Positions 8,034 to 15,778 of a stretch of 40,282 nucleotides of DNA are shown here, piece by piece; the first letter of the stretch is position 1; each line of letters begins with the position of its first letter. This DNA comes from an uncultured Desulfohalobiaceae bacterium. Lineage in GTDB: Bacteria > Desulfobacterota > Desulfovibrionia > Desulfovibrionales > Desulfothermaceae. A program made the translations under genes and the position numbers. The notes beneath the pieces are model-generated. The model had not been told where the DNA came from. It did not search any database and saw only the letters and a list, made by a program, of their open reading frames with translations. Location: positions 1-40,282 of the forward strand of contig CAJXKR010000002.1 in the NCBI GenBank assembly GCA_913055815.1. The letters are read 5' to 3'.

Positions 8034-9392
8034 TTATCGATTGGAAAGCAGCCCGTGGTGGCTCATTTTGGTCCTTAGCTGCTTTCTGGAGATGCCCAGG
8101 ATCCTGGCAGCGGCACTTTGGTTCCATTCAGTTTGGTCCAGTGCCTTGCAAAGCACGTTCTTTTCCACTTCCAGAAGGTTAAGGTTGTTCGAGGTATGGT
8201 TTTCCTCCTTCAAATCCGTTAGCCTGGGAGGAATACAGGCAGTGGTGATATATTCCCCGGTACAGAGCACCACCGCCCGTTCGATTACATTCTCCAATTC
8301 CCGAACGTTACCTGGCCAGTCGTAGGCCAAAAATATTTCCACAACCTCGTTCGCCACCCCTTCAATGGACTTGTTGTGCTTGGCATTGTAGCGCTCCAGG
8401 AAGAAATCGGCCAAAAGGCTGATATCCTCCTTGTGTTCTCTTAGTGGCGGCAGGTGCATGCTGATCACGTTGAGCCTGTAGTGTAGGTCCTCACGCCAGT
8501 TGCCATCCCTGATCTCCTGTTCCAGATCCTTGTTGGTCGCTGCCAGTATCCTGGCATTGATACTGAATTGCTTGTTACCTCCCACCCTGTTGAACTTCTT
8601 CTCTTGCAGGAATCTGAGTAGCTTTTTTTGTACTCCCAGGGGCAATTCCCCTATCTCGTCCAGGAAAAGGGTCCCGCCTTCAGCCATTTCTATTTGTCCC
8701 TTTTTATCTGCGGTAGCCCCGGTAAAGGCTCCCCTGACATGGCCGAAAAGTTCGGATTCCAGGAGTGTTTCCGGCATGGCGGCACAATCTATGGTTACAA
8801 AGGGCTTGTCGTGATACCCACTGGAATAGTGTATTGCCCTGGCTACCAATTCCTTGCCAGTACCTGTTTCACCTGTGATCAAGATATTGGATTCGTACCC
8901 CGCAACCTTTTCCAGCAGGTCAAAAAGATCCTGCATGGGCTTGCTTTTGCCCACAATGCCACCCAGGCTGTACCTTTGCCGCAATTGTTTTTTCAATTCC
9001 ACGTTCTCTTGTTCCAGGTTTTTCCTTTCCAGGGCTTTTTGCACCAACACGGAGAGCTCCTCCAGATTGACCGGTTTTGTCAAGTAGTTGTATGCCCCCA
9101 GCTTCATTGCCTGGACTGCGTTGTTGATGCTTCCATAGGCGGTGATTATAATAACCTTGATTCCCGGCCTGCACTCCACTATGTCCTGCAAGATATCCAG
9201 GCCGCTTTTCCCTGGGAGTTTCAAATCTGTTACAACCAAATGCACATCCGACTTGCCCAACTCGTTCCAAGCACCTTCTGCAGAGTTGGCGGTCAGCACC
9301 TCGTAGCCCTCCTTTTTCAGGAAGGTGGAGAGCACTTTCAGGGTGTTTGCCTCGTCATCTATAATAAGTATCTTTTGGTTTTCTTCCCGCAT
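8034..9392 (-). CDS. Sigma-54-dependent response regulator, NtrC family
   Basis: A 452-residue transcription activator. The receiver domain (about 7-120) has the acidic pair DDE at 12-14, phosphoacceptor Asp56 in VVTDLKLPG, and Lys106 in the TKPVN motif. The AAA+ domain (about 145-380) has Walker A GETGTGKE at 174-181 and the sigma-54 contact loop GAFTGA at 221-226. The C-terminal Fis-type helix-turn-helix is SAAARILGISRKQLRTKM. It is the last gene of a three-gene unit, 11 bases after the histidine kinase. Its likely targets are the two dyads at 12709-12758 and the -24/-12-like promoter before the transporter/oxidoreductase cluster; that link is inference from position. Confidence 0.95.
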   Translation of the reverse strand: MREENQKILIIDDEANTLKVLSTFLKKEGYEVLTANSAEGAWNELGKSDVHLVVTDLKLPGKSGLDILQDIVECRPGIKVIIITAYGSINNAVQAMKLGAYNYLTKPVNLEELSVLVQKALERKNLEQENVELKKQLRQRYSLGGIVGKSKPMQDLFDLLEKVAGYESNILITGETGTGKELVARAIHYSSGYHDKPFVTIDCAAMPETLLESELFGHVRGAFTGATADKKGQIEMAEGGTLFLDEIGELPLGVQKKLLRFLQEKKFNRVGGNKQFSINARILAATNKDLEQEIRDGNWREDLHYRLNVISMHLPPLREHKEDISLLADFFLERYNAKHNKSIEGVANEVVEIFLAYDWPGNVRELENVIERAVVLCTGEYITTACIPPRLTDLKEENHTSNNLNLLEVEKNVLCKALDQTEWNQSAAARILGISRKQLRTKMSHHGLLSNR

Positions 9393-9403
9393 AAATAAAC
9401 CTG

Positions 9404-11014
9404 TTACTCGTTGTTAAGACCCTTAACCAAACTGGTATCGGTTTTTACTCCGGGTATGGTTATGGTAAAGCTGCTCCCATACCCTGGCGTGCTTTGTACA
9501 TCAATACTACCCTGGTGTTCTTTTACATTCTGTTCCACAATTGCCAATCCAAGCCCGGATCCTTTGACTTTTCCGGTATAAAATGGCTTGAACATATCCT
9601 CTTGTTTGTCCGCTGGAATGCCTTCACCCGTATCCTGGATACAAAGGTGAACGTTATTATTTTCCAACCAGTTGTATACACGAATCATCCCGCCAGGGTC
9701 AGTGGCCTGGACAGCATTGACCAGGATGTTCAGCACTGCCTGCTTGAGCTTGGAGCCATCGAAATAAAAAGGAGGGATGCCCGGATCCAGGTTTGTCTCA
9801 AGCTCAATATCCTTGTCCTTGATCTCGCTATCTACAAGTTGCAGGGTTTCCCGTATCATTTGATTGAAATCCGACAACGTTATTTCAGCAGGGCCAGGTT
9901 TGGAAAAATTCAGGAAATCCTGGACAATATCGCTGAGTCTTTTGCTTTCTTCCTGGATGATGGATAAAAATTCCTGTAATAGCTTGCCGGAAAAATTGTT
10001 CTTCAAATAGTCGGCAGATCCCTTGATTGCGTTCAAGGGATTCTTTATCTCGTGGGCAACCTGGGAGGCCATCTGTCCCAGCAGGGACAATCTCTCCATC
10101 CTGTTCTTTTCCAGGTTTGCCTGCTCCAGCTTGTTTATATTCAGCTTCAAGTTCTTTACCATTTGGTTAAAGACCAGATTGAGCTCTCCTATCTCGTCTC
10201 CAGCAGCATGCTTGAACACTGGACAATTCATACACTTGCTCTGCTGCTGGAAATCGTTCAAGCTGGACATCCAGCACTGTTCCATATCCCTGGCTTCACA
10301 GTCAGGATTTAGACACTTGAAATAATATGCGCAGTCCATACTACGTTCATTGGAAATTTCCAGATCCAGGTCTCCCAGTTGTACCCGGTGCATGTTTTCC
10401 TTCAGCTTGCTTATTCTCTTGGTCATCATCCAGGCAAGCAAATAAGAGGAGAACATGCCCACAAAAAACAGTGCTGCGGAGAGGTAGAAAAGGTTGTAGC
10501 GCAACTCTTTTAGATTGGCAGCCACCAATTGAGATTCCTTGTACTTGTCTATCCCCAACACCGCCCACCCCAAGAGTTCTCCCCCCACCCGGACAGGGGC
10601 AAAATAATCCTGTATTGAAAGTCCCCTTATTTTTTTGTTCTTTATAAAAAAATCTTTTTTCTCGGGCAGTTGTACTTTATTACCCAGATTGGATCTATCT
10701 GTATGCGCTACTATCCTGCCCCTGGAATCGATAATATATGCATATTTGGACATTATGCTCTTTTGGGTGGATTTAACCAAACTGTCCAGTTGCTGGTAAT
10801 TATTCAGCAATAGCGGATCAACCGATTCCAAACTCAATTTTTTTACCATGCTGCGGTTTTTTTTCCTTAAATTTTCACTGAGATTTTGTGCATGGTATTT
10901 GTCTATGATTATAAAGAAGGCAATCAAGATTATCAGGATATTCACCAAAATGGCCAAGGTAAACTTGTGTTTCAGTTTCAACCTGTTCAGCAGGCTTGTT
11001 ACTCCGGTAATCAT
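9404..11014 (-). CDS. Membrane sensor histidine kinase with Cys-rich insert in the HAMP region
   Basis: A 536-residue kinase. TM1 is about 18-37 and TM2 about 174-196, enclosing a Cache/PAS-like periplasmic region (YAYIIDSRGRIVAHTDRSNL, about 91-110). A HAMP-like segment begins at about 197 (TKRISKLKENMHRVQLGDLD), is interrupted by about 40 residues with six Cys (228, 234, 239, 247, 261, 264), and resumes at GDEIGELNLVFNQM. The HisKA H-box has His321 in VAHEIKNPL; the ATPase boxes are NILVNAVQA, DTGEGIP and GSGLGLAI. The Cys set could hold a metal or FeS centre or be a thiol switch, which is inference. It overlaps the upstream binding-protein gene by ATGA and lies 11 bases before the response regulator. 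Confidence 0.93.
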   Translation of the reverse strand: MITGVTSLLNRLKLKHKFTLAILVNILIILIAFFIIIDKYHAQNLSENLRKKNRSMVKKLSLESVDPLLLNNYQQLDSLVKSTQKSIMSKYAYIIDSRGRIVAHTDRSNLGNKVQLPEKKDFFIKNKKIRGLSIQDYFAPVRVGGELLGWAVLGIDKYKESQLVAANLKELRYNLFYLSAALFFVGMFSSYLLAWMMTKRISKLKENMHRVQLGDLDLEISNERSMDCAYYFKCLNPDCEARDMEQCWMSSLNDFQQQSKCMNCPVFKHAAGDEIGELNLVFNQMVKNLKLNINKLEQANLEKNRMERLSLLGQMASQVAHEIKNPLNAIKGSADYLKNNFSGKLLQEFLSIIQEESKRLSDIVQDFLNFSKPGPAEITLSDFNQMIRETLQLVDSEIKDKDIELETNLDPGIPPFYFDGSKLKQAVLNILVNAVQATDPGGMIRVYNWLENNNVHLCIQDTGEGIPADKQEDMFKPFYTGKVKGSGLGLAIVEQNVKEHQGSIDVQSTPGYGSSFTITIPGVKTDTSLVKGLNNE

Positions 11015-12654
11015 TTGAAATCCACCAAATTCTCCAAGTGTAAGTATTCGTTGTATTCAGTCCTGTTGAACCCGCAGATCCTGGCCTGTTTGATTTTTTC
11101 CACAGGTTGCAGTTCTATTAGGGCTTGTTCCACTTTTTGGATCAATTCATTGGAGGCTCCGGGAGTGGATACAAGCGGCCAGTTGGGGAAATAGGATGTA
11201 TAATCAACTACCCGGATTTTTTGCATGTCCACTGTTTCCCGGACCATGCTTAACGCTGCTTCCCGGATAAATCCTGCATCCACCTTGCCGCGGTAAACAG
11301 CCAAAACAACCTGTTCGTGCCTTTTGCCCTCGCTAATTTCCGCCTGTTCCTGGATATCTATACCCTTTTCTTGTAAAAGTAGTTTTTGAAACCAATGCCC
11401 CCCAGCCGACTTTTGAGAAACAATCATGATCTTTTTACCCACCAGGTCTTGCAGTTCCCGGATATCGCTATCCTTTTTGGCAATAATTGCTCCCCTGAAT
11501 TCGTCCCTGGGTTTCCTCGGTTCCGGGCTTACGGTTTGAACCAAGGGACGCAGATCGATTTCCCTGTTCAAAAGCAAAAATACGTAAGGATTCTGGTATG
11601 CAAAGTCCACTTTGTTCTGCTTTACTATGCGGACAAACTCCTCAAAATCCTTGGGAATAACCAATCTGAATTCCCTGCCAGTCTTTTGGGTCAAGTACTC
11701 TGCCAGTGGTGAAAACATCCGATACATCTTTATCGAGGAATACAGGGGCAAGATCCCCAGCTTCAGGGCATCAGGGGGGTAGGTCAAGTAGTTGTCCCCG
11801 GTTGTATTGTTGAGTGCGATGCGCACTATATTGTATTCCCGGTCCTGGACAGGGGCAAAGGAATGCATGCGCTCCCTGGAAGGGCGGTATTCCAGGAGGG
11901 CCTTTTTAAGGTCAGATGCCAATTCCTTGTCCATGTCCCTGGAAACACACAAAAGGTATTGGGGCAGGGGCTTGGACTGCTTGATCACCCTGAGCCCTGC
12001 GGAACGATATTTATTGGCTGTTTTCAGGCTTATACCCCCCACATCGAAATCACCCACCAAAACACTCAGAGCTACCTGATCCTCTTTTTGCAAGTATTCC
12101 ACCCTGGAAAAATCCTTTAATCCAAGGCCGATTTCGTTGAACATTGCCAAGGGCATTAAAGAGCTGGAGGTGGAGTGCCTTTTCCCCAGGGCCAGGCTTT
12201 TACCCCGGAGTTGGACAATCTTTTCCAGGCCGGAATCCTTCCTGGCTACCAGAGCAGATTTGTTGTGCGGTTCTCTGTTTTTATGGACCTTGACCAGGGG
12301 GGTTACCTTGTATTTGTGCCTGGCCCGGCAATAGGCGGAAGGATCCAAATAGGCAATATCTGCCTCGCCTTTTTCGATCCCCCTCAAAGTCGCTTCGAGA
12401 TCTTCCTTTACCCTCATGTTTATCGATATATCAAGTCTTTTTTCCAAGTACTTCTTTACCGGGAAAAATTGTCGATACATCAGGCTGACTTTTCCCACCG
12501 GCTGCAGGAATAAATTCAGTTGCTCCGCACCCTGCTTTTCCTTGGCCAGGACTTTTTCACCTGTGCCAAAAAGCACAAGACTCAAAACGAGCATCAAACC
12601 TGAAAATACCAGGAAGAAACCTTGTTTGCTTTCATGGACTTGCTTTTTATTCAT
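11011..12654 (-). CDS. Exported tandem PhnD-type substrate-binding protein (putative sensor subunit)
   Basis: About 547 residues: an N-terminal signal or anchor segment (GFFLVFSGLMLVLSLVLFGT) and two PhnD/phosphonate-binding-like domains. The first begins LNLFLQPVGKVSLMYRQFFP, with GEADIAYLDPSAY; the second begins LKLGILPLYSSIKMYRMFSP, with NKVDFAYQNPYVF. The repeated 'D-A-Y..P..Y' motif lies in the family's ligand pocket. No ABC permease or ATPase is nearby; instead the gene overlaps a histidine kinase by 4 bases, so the protein probably presents a ligand to that kinase. TtrS and ThsS, sensors of tetrathionate and thiosulfate, carry PhnD-like domains in the kinase itself. I chose ATG 12654 (AAGG upstream); longer starts at 12678 or 12729 lack a ribosome site and run into the operator-like dyads. 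Confidence 0.88.
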   Translation of the reverse strand: MNKKQVHESKQGFFLVFSGLMLVLSLVLFGTGEKVLAKEKQGAEQLNLFLQPVGKVSLMYRQFFPVKKYLEKRLDISINMRVKEDLEATLRGIEKGEADIAYLDPSAYCRARHKYKVTPLVKVHKNREPHNKSALVARKDSGLEKIVQLRGKSLALGKRHSTSSSLMPLAMFNEIGLGLKDFSRVEYLQKEDQVALSVLVGDFDVGGISLKTANKYRSAGLRVIKQSKPLPQYLLCVSRDMDKELASDLKKALLEYRPSRERMHSFAPVQDREYNIVRIALNNTTGDNYLTYPPDALKLGILPLYSSIKMYRMFSPLAEYLTQKTGREFRLVIPKDFEEFVRIVKQNKVDFAYQNPYVFLLLNREIDLRPLVQTVSPEPRKPRDEFRGAIIAKKDSDIRELQDLVGKKIMIVSQKSAGGHWFQKLLLQEKGIDIQEQAEISEGKRHEQVVLAVYRGKVDAGFIREAALSMVRETVDMQKIRVVDYTSYFPNWPLVSTPGASNELIQKVEQALIELQPVEKIKQARICGFNRTEYNEYLHLENLVDFK

Positions 12655-12708
12655 GGATACCTTTTTAAATTTTTCCATGCAGTAGTTTTGTTTCACTGCG
12701 TGAGAGAA

Positions 12709-12758
12709 TTGTCCCAGGCAGAACAACAAAACATAGCATTTTGTCCTCTTTGGGACAA
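12709..12758. promoter_or_regulatory. Two 18-bp dyads 32 bp apart: probable NtrC-type activator sites
   Basis: TTGTCC-N6-GAACAA (12709-12726) and TTGTCC-N6-GGACAA (12741-12758). The second is a perfect dyad and the first has one mismatch. The centres are exactly 32 bp apart, about three helical turns, so both lie on one face of the DNA. They fall between the divergent sensor operon and transporter/oxidoreductase cluster, about 85 and 117 bases upstream of the start expected from the -24/-12-like element at 12808. This is the usual place for sigma-54 enhancer sites. The binder is probably the NtrC-type regulator at 8034-9392. Confidence 0.6.
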
Positions 12759-12807
12759 CAGTAAAAGTTAAAAAAATATCAACCCGGCAAAATCAATATC
12801 TTAGTAC

Positions 12808-12825
12808 TTTGGCATGTTTTTTGAT
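12808..12825 (+). promoter_or_regulatory. Sigma-54 -24/-12-like promoter of the transporter/oxidoreductase cluster
   Basis: TTTGGCATGTTTTTTGAT keeps the -24 element (TTGGCAT) and the strict GG-N10 spacing, but the -12 dinucleotide is GA instead of GC. Together with two upstream dyads and a linked sigma-54 activator this is a credible though imperfect promoter. The start would be near 12836, giving a leader of about 530 bases before the first gene. Confidence 0.5.
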
Positions 12826-12842
12826 ATAAGTGACGGGTTTAA

Positions 12843-13088
12843 GATGAAAAAAGTTTTATGTTTTAGAGTTTTAAGGTGTAGAATAAGACTTTTCTCGCAA
12901 CGAAAGTATTCGTTGACGAGATTGCCCATCATTCGTTGTGGCCGCCAGGGCATGGGAGTTAACATGAAAAAGTTTTATGTTTTAGAGTGTTAAGGTTTTA
13001 AGTAAGAAAAAGAACCAATAGCCTGTTTATTCAACAAGTTGAGTACCTTTTCATGCTTCGTTGTGGCTGCCAGGGCATGGGAGTTAAG
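12843..13088 (+). repeat. Two tandem units of a modular dispersed repeat
   Basis: Unit 1 (12843-12962) and unit 2 (12963-13088) both begin with ATGAAAAA-GTTTTATGTTT and end with a block containing TTCGTTGTGG and CAGGGCATGGGAGTTAA, so a GGGAG ribosome site plus ATG marks each junction. The middle differs: unit 1 carries a hairpin (TCTCG..AACGAA-AGTA-TTCGTT..CGAGA, 12892-12920), unit 2 carries a block seen again, inverted, at 39066-39159. Bases 12959-13052 are identical to that inverted copy over 94 bases. Related units lie at 18899-19119. Short open frames start at these ATGs but soon end, so I do not call genes. Confidence 0.75.
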
Positions 13089-13112
13089 ATGAAAAAAGAA
13101 GCCTTTAAGCTC

Positions 13113-13226
13113 AAAAGCTGTTGAATTTTTGAACAAGAATAAAAGAGAGATTATGAGCCCATAACTCCTTAACTGCTTCCTGCTTAACAGCTTTTTTCGC
13201 CCCGCCCTGTCAAGGCAGGGACGGGG
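13113..13226 (+). promoter_or_regulatory. Structured part of the long leader before the TauE-type gene
   Basis: AAAAGCTGTT (13113-13122) and AACAGCTTTT (13186-13195) form a perfect 10-bp long-range pair directly followed by a T-run, as in a terminator or antiterminator arm. A second hairpin follows at 13200-13226 (CCCCG-CCCTG / CAGGG-A-CGGGG, one bulge). An attenuator or remnants of repeats are both possible. Confidence 0.35.
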
Positions 13227-13363
13227 TCGGGATCGCCCTTGCTTCGTTGTGTTTAATAGGAAAATACAGTCCAATACTGAGAGAGTTGGGTGTGTAATGA
13301 ATAAAGGCACTAACAGGAAACAATAAACTGTTATAAAACTAAAGCCCCCAAAAGGAGGAATTG

Positions 13364-15070
13364 ATGAGACAGCTGAAACCTGTGAAATGGATTTTTCCAA
13401 TTGTCGCGCTCTTGATGTTTTTATTGCCGCAGATCTTGTTCGCTGCTCAAGGGAAAATACAGGCCCAAATAGAAGGCAAAAAGCACAAGGCCGGGGACAA
13501 GATCACTATCAAAGGGCAAATACAGCCAGGGAGCGATCTGAACGTAGCTGTATTTTCGGAAAGGGAGTTTGCTCCGCAGGAAGCAGAAGGGGTGAACGAA
13601 AAAAAGGCCTTTAAGGATGCAGTAAGAAATCATGCGTTTGAGATGGATACATCCGTGCCTGTGTTTTACTACATGCTCACGAACGAGCCCTCGCAGTACG
13701 GGAACATCTCCAAGGAAAAGTTCGGTGGCCCCTCTTTTATCGATGGGCTGTACAGTACTACAATGTTCAATTTGACAAACTGGGACAATCTGGACACGCA
13801 GCTGAAAAACTATCTGGGACCTTTGGACTCCAGGGAAAAATGGTCCTTTTACAAGTACAACCACGAAAACACCTACGGAATTAATACTGTGACCAAGGAA
13901 AGGACCCAAGTGGGCAAGGTGACCATATTTTCCCGCAGTGTGCTCTCGGATCACGAGAAGAGCGGCAACTACTGGGACAAAGGCACAAGCATAGACCTGG
14001 ACAAAGAGACCGGTAAATTTACAGCCACTTTCAACTCCTTTAGGCATACCCCGCCGGACACTGACTTCAACGTCTATGTAAACGGGGAAAAGATCGGGAG
14101 CTACAACCTGGCAGGCAACGGTTTCTGGCTCTCCATGGGCGGAAGGTATATGAATCCCCTCTGGATCATTATAGGCGCCATCCTGGTAGGTGCCTTCTTC
14201 TCCCTGATCGGTGCAGCAGGAGGAATGCTCATGGCTGCCTTCCAGGTTATGGTGGTAAACACCATGGGCCCCGTAGGCTTGAATGCCGCCAATGTGCTCA
14301 GGCCTTCCAACGTGGCACTGACCCTGTTTTCTCCCCTGGGCGGTTTTTACCGCTATGCAGTAAAGGAAAAGCGCGTGGCCTGGCCTGTGGGGATATCGTT
14401 CGGTATAGGTATACTACTTGGCTCCATCTGGATAGGCAAATACGTAACCGAGCTTCTACCCATGTCCAGTTACAAGGAATGGCTGGCAGTTTTGGTCGTG
14501 CTAATGGCTATTAGAACCGTGTACGAACTGACCCCGAGGGTTATGGAGAAGCGCAAGAATATCAAGGCAATGACAGAAAAATTCAACCAGGAAGTACAAA
14601 AGGCCAGGGAAGAAGGCCGTGCCACTCAAATGGGCAAAATTGAACCCGTACAAAGGGGAATTTTCGATTACAGGTTCAAATTCTGGGGAGAAGAGTTCAG
14701 GATCAACCCATTTCTCTTTTTCATCATCGGAGTAGGTGTGGGGATTGTATCCAGGTGCTTCGGAATCGGCGGGGGATTTCTGCTCACACCGATCATGACC
14801 ATGATCGGGGCCCTGCCTATGTATGTTGCTGTTCCGGTGTCCCTGGTGGGTACCTGCTTCTCCAGTATCGGTTCCTTTATAGGCTATTTGGCCAACGGTT
14901 ATTTACCTGACTTCTGGATTGCCCTGGCCATAGTCATTGGCGGTTTTGTGGGCGGAGTAATCGGAAGCAGGATGCAAAAGATGTTCACCGAGGTGCAGCT
15001 TAAAATTATCCTGGCACTGGTACTCTTTTTCCTGTTCTTCCGCTTCTTCAAGATCGAGATCTGGATCTAG
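13364..15070 (+). CDS. TauE/SafE (TSUP) family transporter with a large N-terminal exported domain
   Basis: A 568-residue membrane protein. A signal-like segment (WIFPIVALLMFLLPQILFA, about 9-28) is followed by about 235 polar residues (HKAGDKITIKGQIQPGSDLN onward) that should lie outside the cytoplasmic membrane. The rest is the TSUP transporter with about eight helices: GAFFSLIGAAGGMLMAAFQV and, after a cytoplasmic loop rich in charged residues (about 390-440), GVGVGIVSRCFGIGGGFLLT, the paired glycine-rich half-repeats of the family. TSUP proteins move sulfite, sulfonates or other sulfur anions. The ATG at 13364 has AGGAGG at 5 bases; the TTG at 13361 is too close to it. It is first in the cluster facing the PhnD-like sensor operon. 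Confidence 0.92.
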   Translation: MRQLKPVKWIFPIVALLMFLLPQILFAAQGKIQAQIEGKKHKAGDKITIKGQIQPGSDLNVAVFSEREFAPQEAEGVNEKKAFKDAVRNHAFEMDTSVPVFYYMLTNEPSQYGNISKEKFGGPSFIDGLYSTTMFNLTNWDNLDTQLKNYLGPLDSREKWSFYKYNHENTYGINTVTKERTQVGKVTIFSRSVLSDHEKSGNYWDKGTSIDLDKETGKFTATFNSFRHTPPDTDFNVYVNGEKIGSYNLAGNGFWLSMGGRYMNPLWIIIGAILVGAFFSLIGAAGGMLMAAFQVMVVNTMGPVGLNAANVLRPSNVALTLFSPLGGFYRYAVKEKRVAWPVGISFGIGILLGSIWIGKYVTELLPMSSYKEWLAVLVVLMAIRTVYELTPRVMEKRKNIKAMTEKFNQEVQKAREEGRATQMGKIEPVQRGIFDYRFKFWGEEFRINPFLFFIIGVGVGIVSRCFGIGGGFLLTPIMTMIGALPMYVAVPVSLVGTCFSSIGSFIGYLANGYLPDFWIALAIVIGGFVGGVIGSRMQKMFTEVQLKIILALVLFFLFFRFFKIEIWI

Positions 15071-15086
15071 TTTTGCCACCGTGTCC

Positions 15087-15120
15087 GCACCCATTAACCG
15101 GGGCTCCGGTTGATGGGTGC
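15087..15120 (+). terminator. Strong intercistronic hairpin (terminator or attenuator)
   Basis: A 15-bp stem with one G-U pair and a GGCT loop (GCACCCATTAACCGG and CCGGTTGATGGGTGC), followed by AAATTTTATT. It begins 16 bases after the TauE-type stop codon and may partly terminate transcripts or set mRNA stability between the first and second gene. It would bury an ATG at 15113. Confidence 0.6.
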
Positions 15121-15148
15121 AAATTTTATTAACAAGGATGTATCTTTT

Positions 15149-15778
15149 ATGGATGCAATTTGGCTTTTTATACTGGAATGCGCCAACCTGGCCAAAGTTG
15201 GCTTGAATCAAGCCTTCAGCCCCTTGCACTTCCTGGGGCCGGCATTTACCCTGTTTGTTATAGCCCTGTTGACCGCACTTCTAACCCACATCCTCTCCAA
15301 GCACATCAAGACCAGGAGGTTGCAAAAACTGCAACAGGAGTTCGAGTACTGGTACAAGATAAGACATCAGGCCCTGAATTCCGAACAAGACCAGGACAGG
15401 GGGAAACAAAAGGCCAGGGACATAGACAAGGGAAAGCTGAACGAATTATACTACAACTATTTTATAGAAGGGCTGTTGAACAATCTTTTGACCAAATACA
15501 TCCCTGTTCTCAGTGTATTGGTCTACATCAATCATGCATACAATCCAGAAAGGCTGCAGGCAGTCTTTGGCCGGGAATATGTTTTCAGTCTCTGGAACCA
15601 GGGTAGTGATCCCATCCTCGTGGGTTCCATATTCTGGTTTATTATCTGCCTTGTACTGAGTTATATATTTATTTTTGCCCTTAAGCATTACTTGGGGGCA
15701 AGAATACGCAAATCAAAAGAAACACCCGCATTGCGCGGAAAATCTGCTTCTGCAGCAAATACGGGAATGAATTTATGA
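15149..15778 (+). CDS. Small three-TM membrane protein, DUF106/EMC3-like in layout
   Basis: About 209 residues. A first membrane helix (FTLFVIALLTALLTHILSKH) is followed by a long charged helical region rich in Lys, Gln and Glu (RLQKLQQEFEYWYKIRHQAL onward, about 50-105), then a helix LLTKYIPVLSVLVYI and a last helix VGSIFWFIICLVLSYIFIFA. One helix, a cytoplasmic coiled coil and two helices is the order in DUF106/EMC3/TMCO1 proteins of the YidC/Oxa1 superfamily; the resemblance is in layout and is not proof. I chose ATG 15149 (AAGGA about 10 bases upstream) over starts at 15110-15113, which fall inside the hairpin. Its stop overlaps the next start by ATGA, so the two proteins are probably made together. 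Confidence 0.75.
   Translation: MDAIWLFILECANLAKVGLNQAFSPLHFLGPAFTLFVIALLTALLTHILSKHIKTRRLQKLQQEFEYWYKIRHQALNSEQDQDRGKQKARDIDKGKLNELYYNYFIEGLLNNLLTKYIPVLSVLVYINHAYNPERLQAVFGREYVFSLWNQGSDPILVGSIFWFIICLVLSYIFIFALKHYLGARIRKSKETPALRGKSASAANTGMNL

Noticed and set aside
8628-9398. Long plus-strand open frame of 256 codons
   Set aside because: It is antisense to the response regulator gene, whose domains are unmistakable; the frame is a codon-bias shadow.
12843-12992. Short open frame of about 49 codons beginning ATGAAAAAAGTTTTATG in the repeat
   Set aside because: Starts with a repeat block and crosses into the next unit; other copies are not open in the same frame, so it is not treated as a peptide gene.
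12990-13400. Minus-strand open frame of 136 codons
   Set aside because: It runs through dispersed repeats and the leader of the TauE-type gene and reads as low-complexity translation of repeats.
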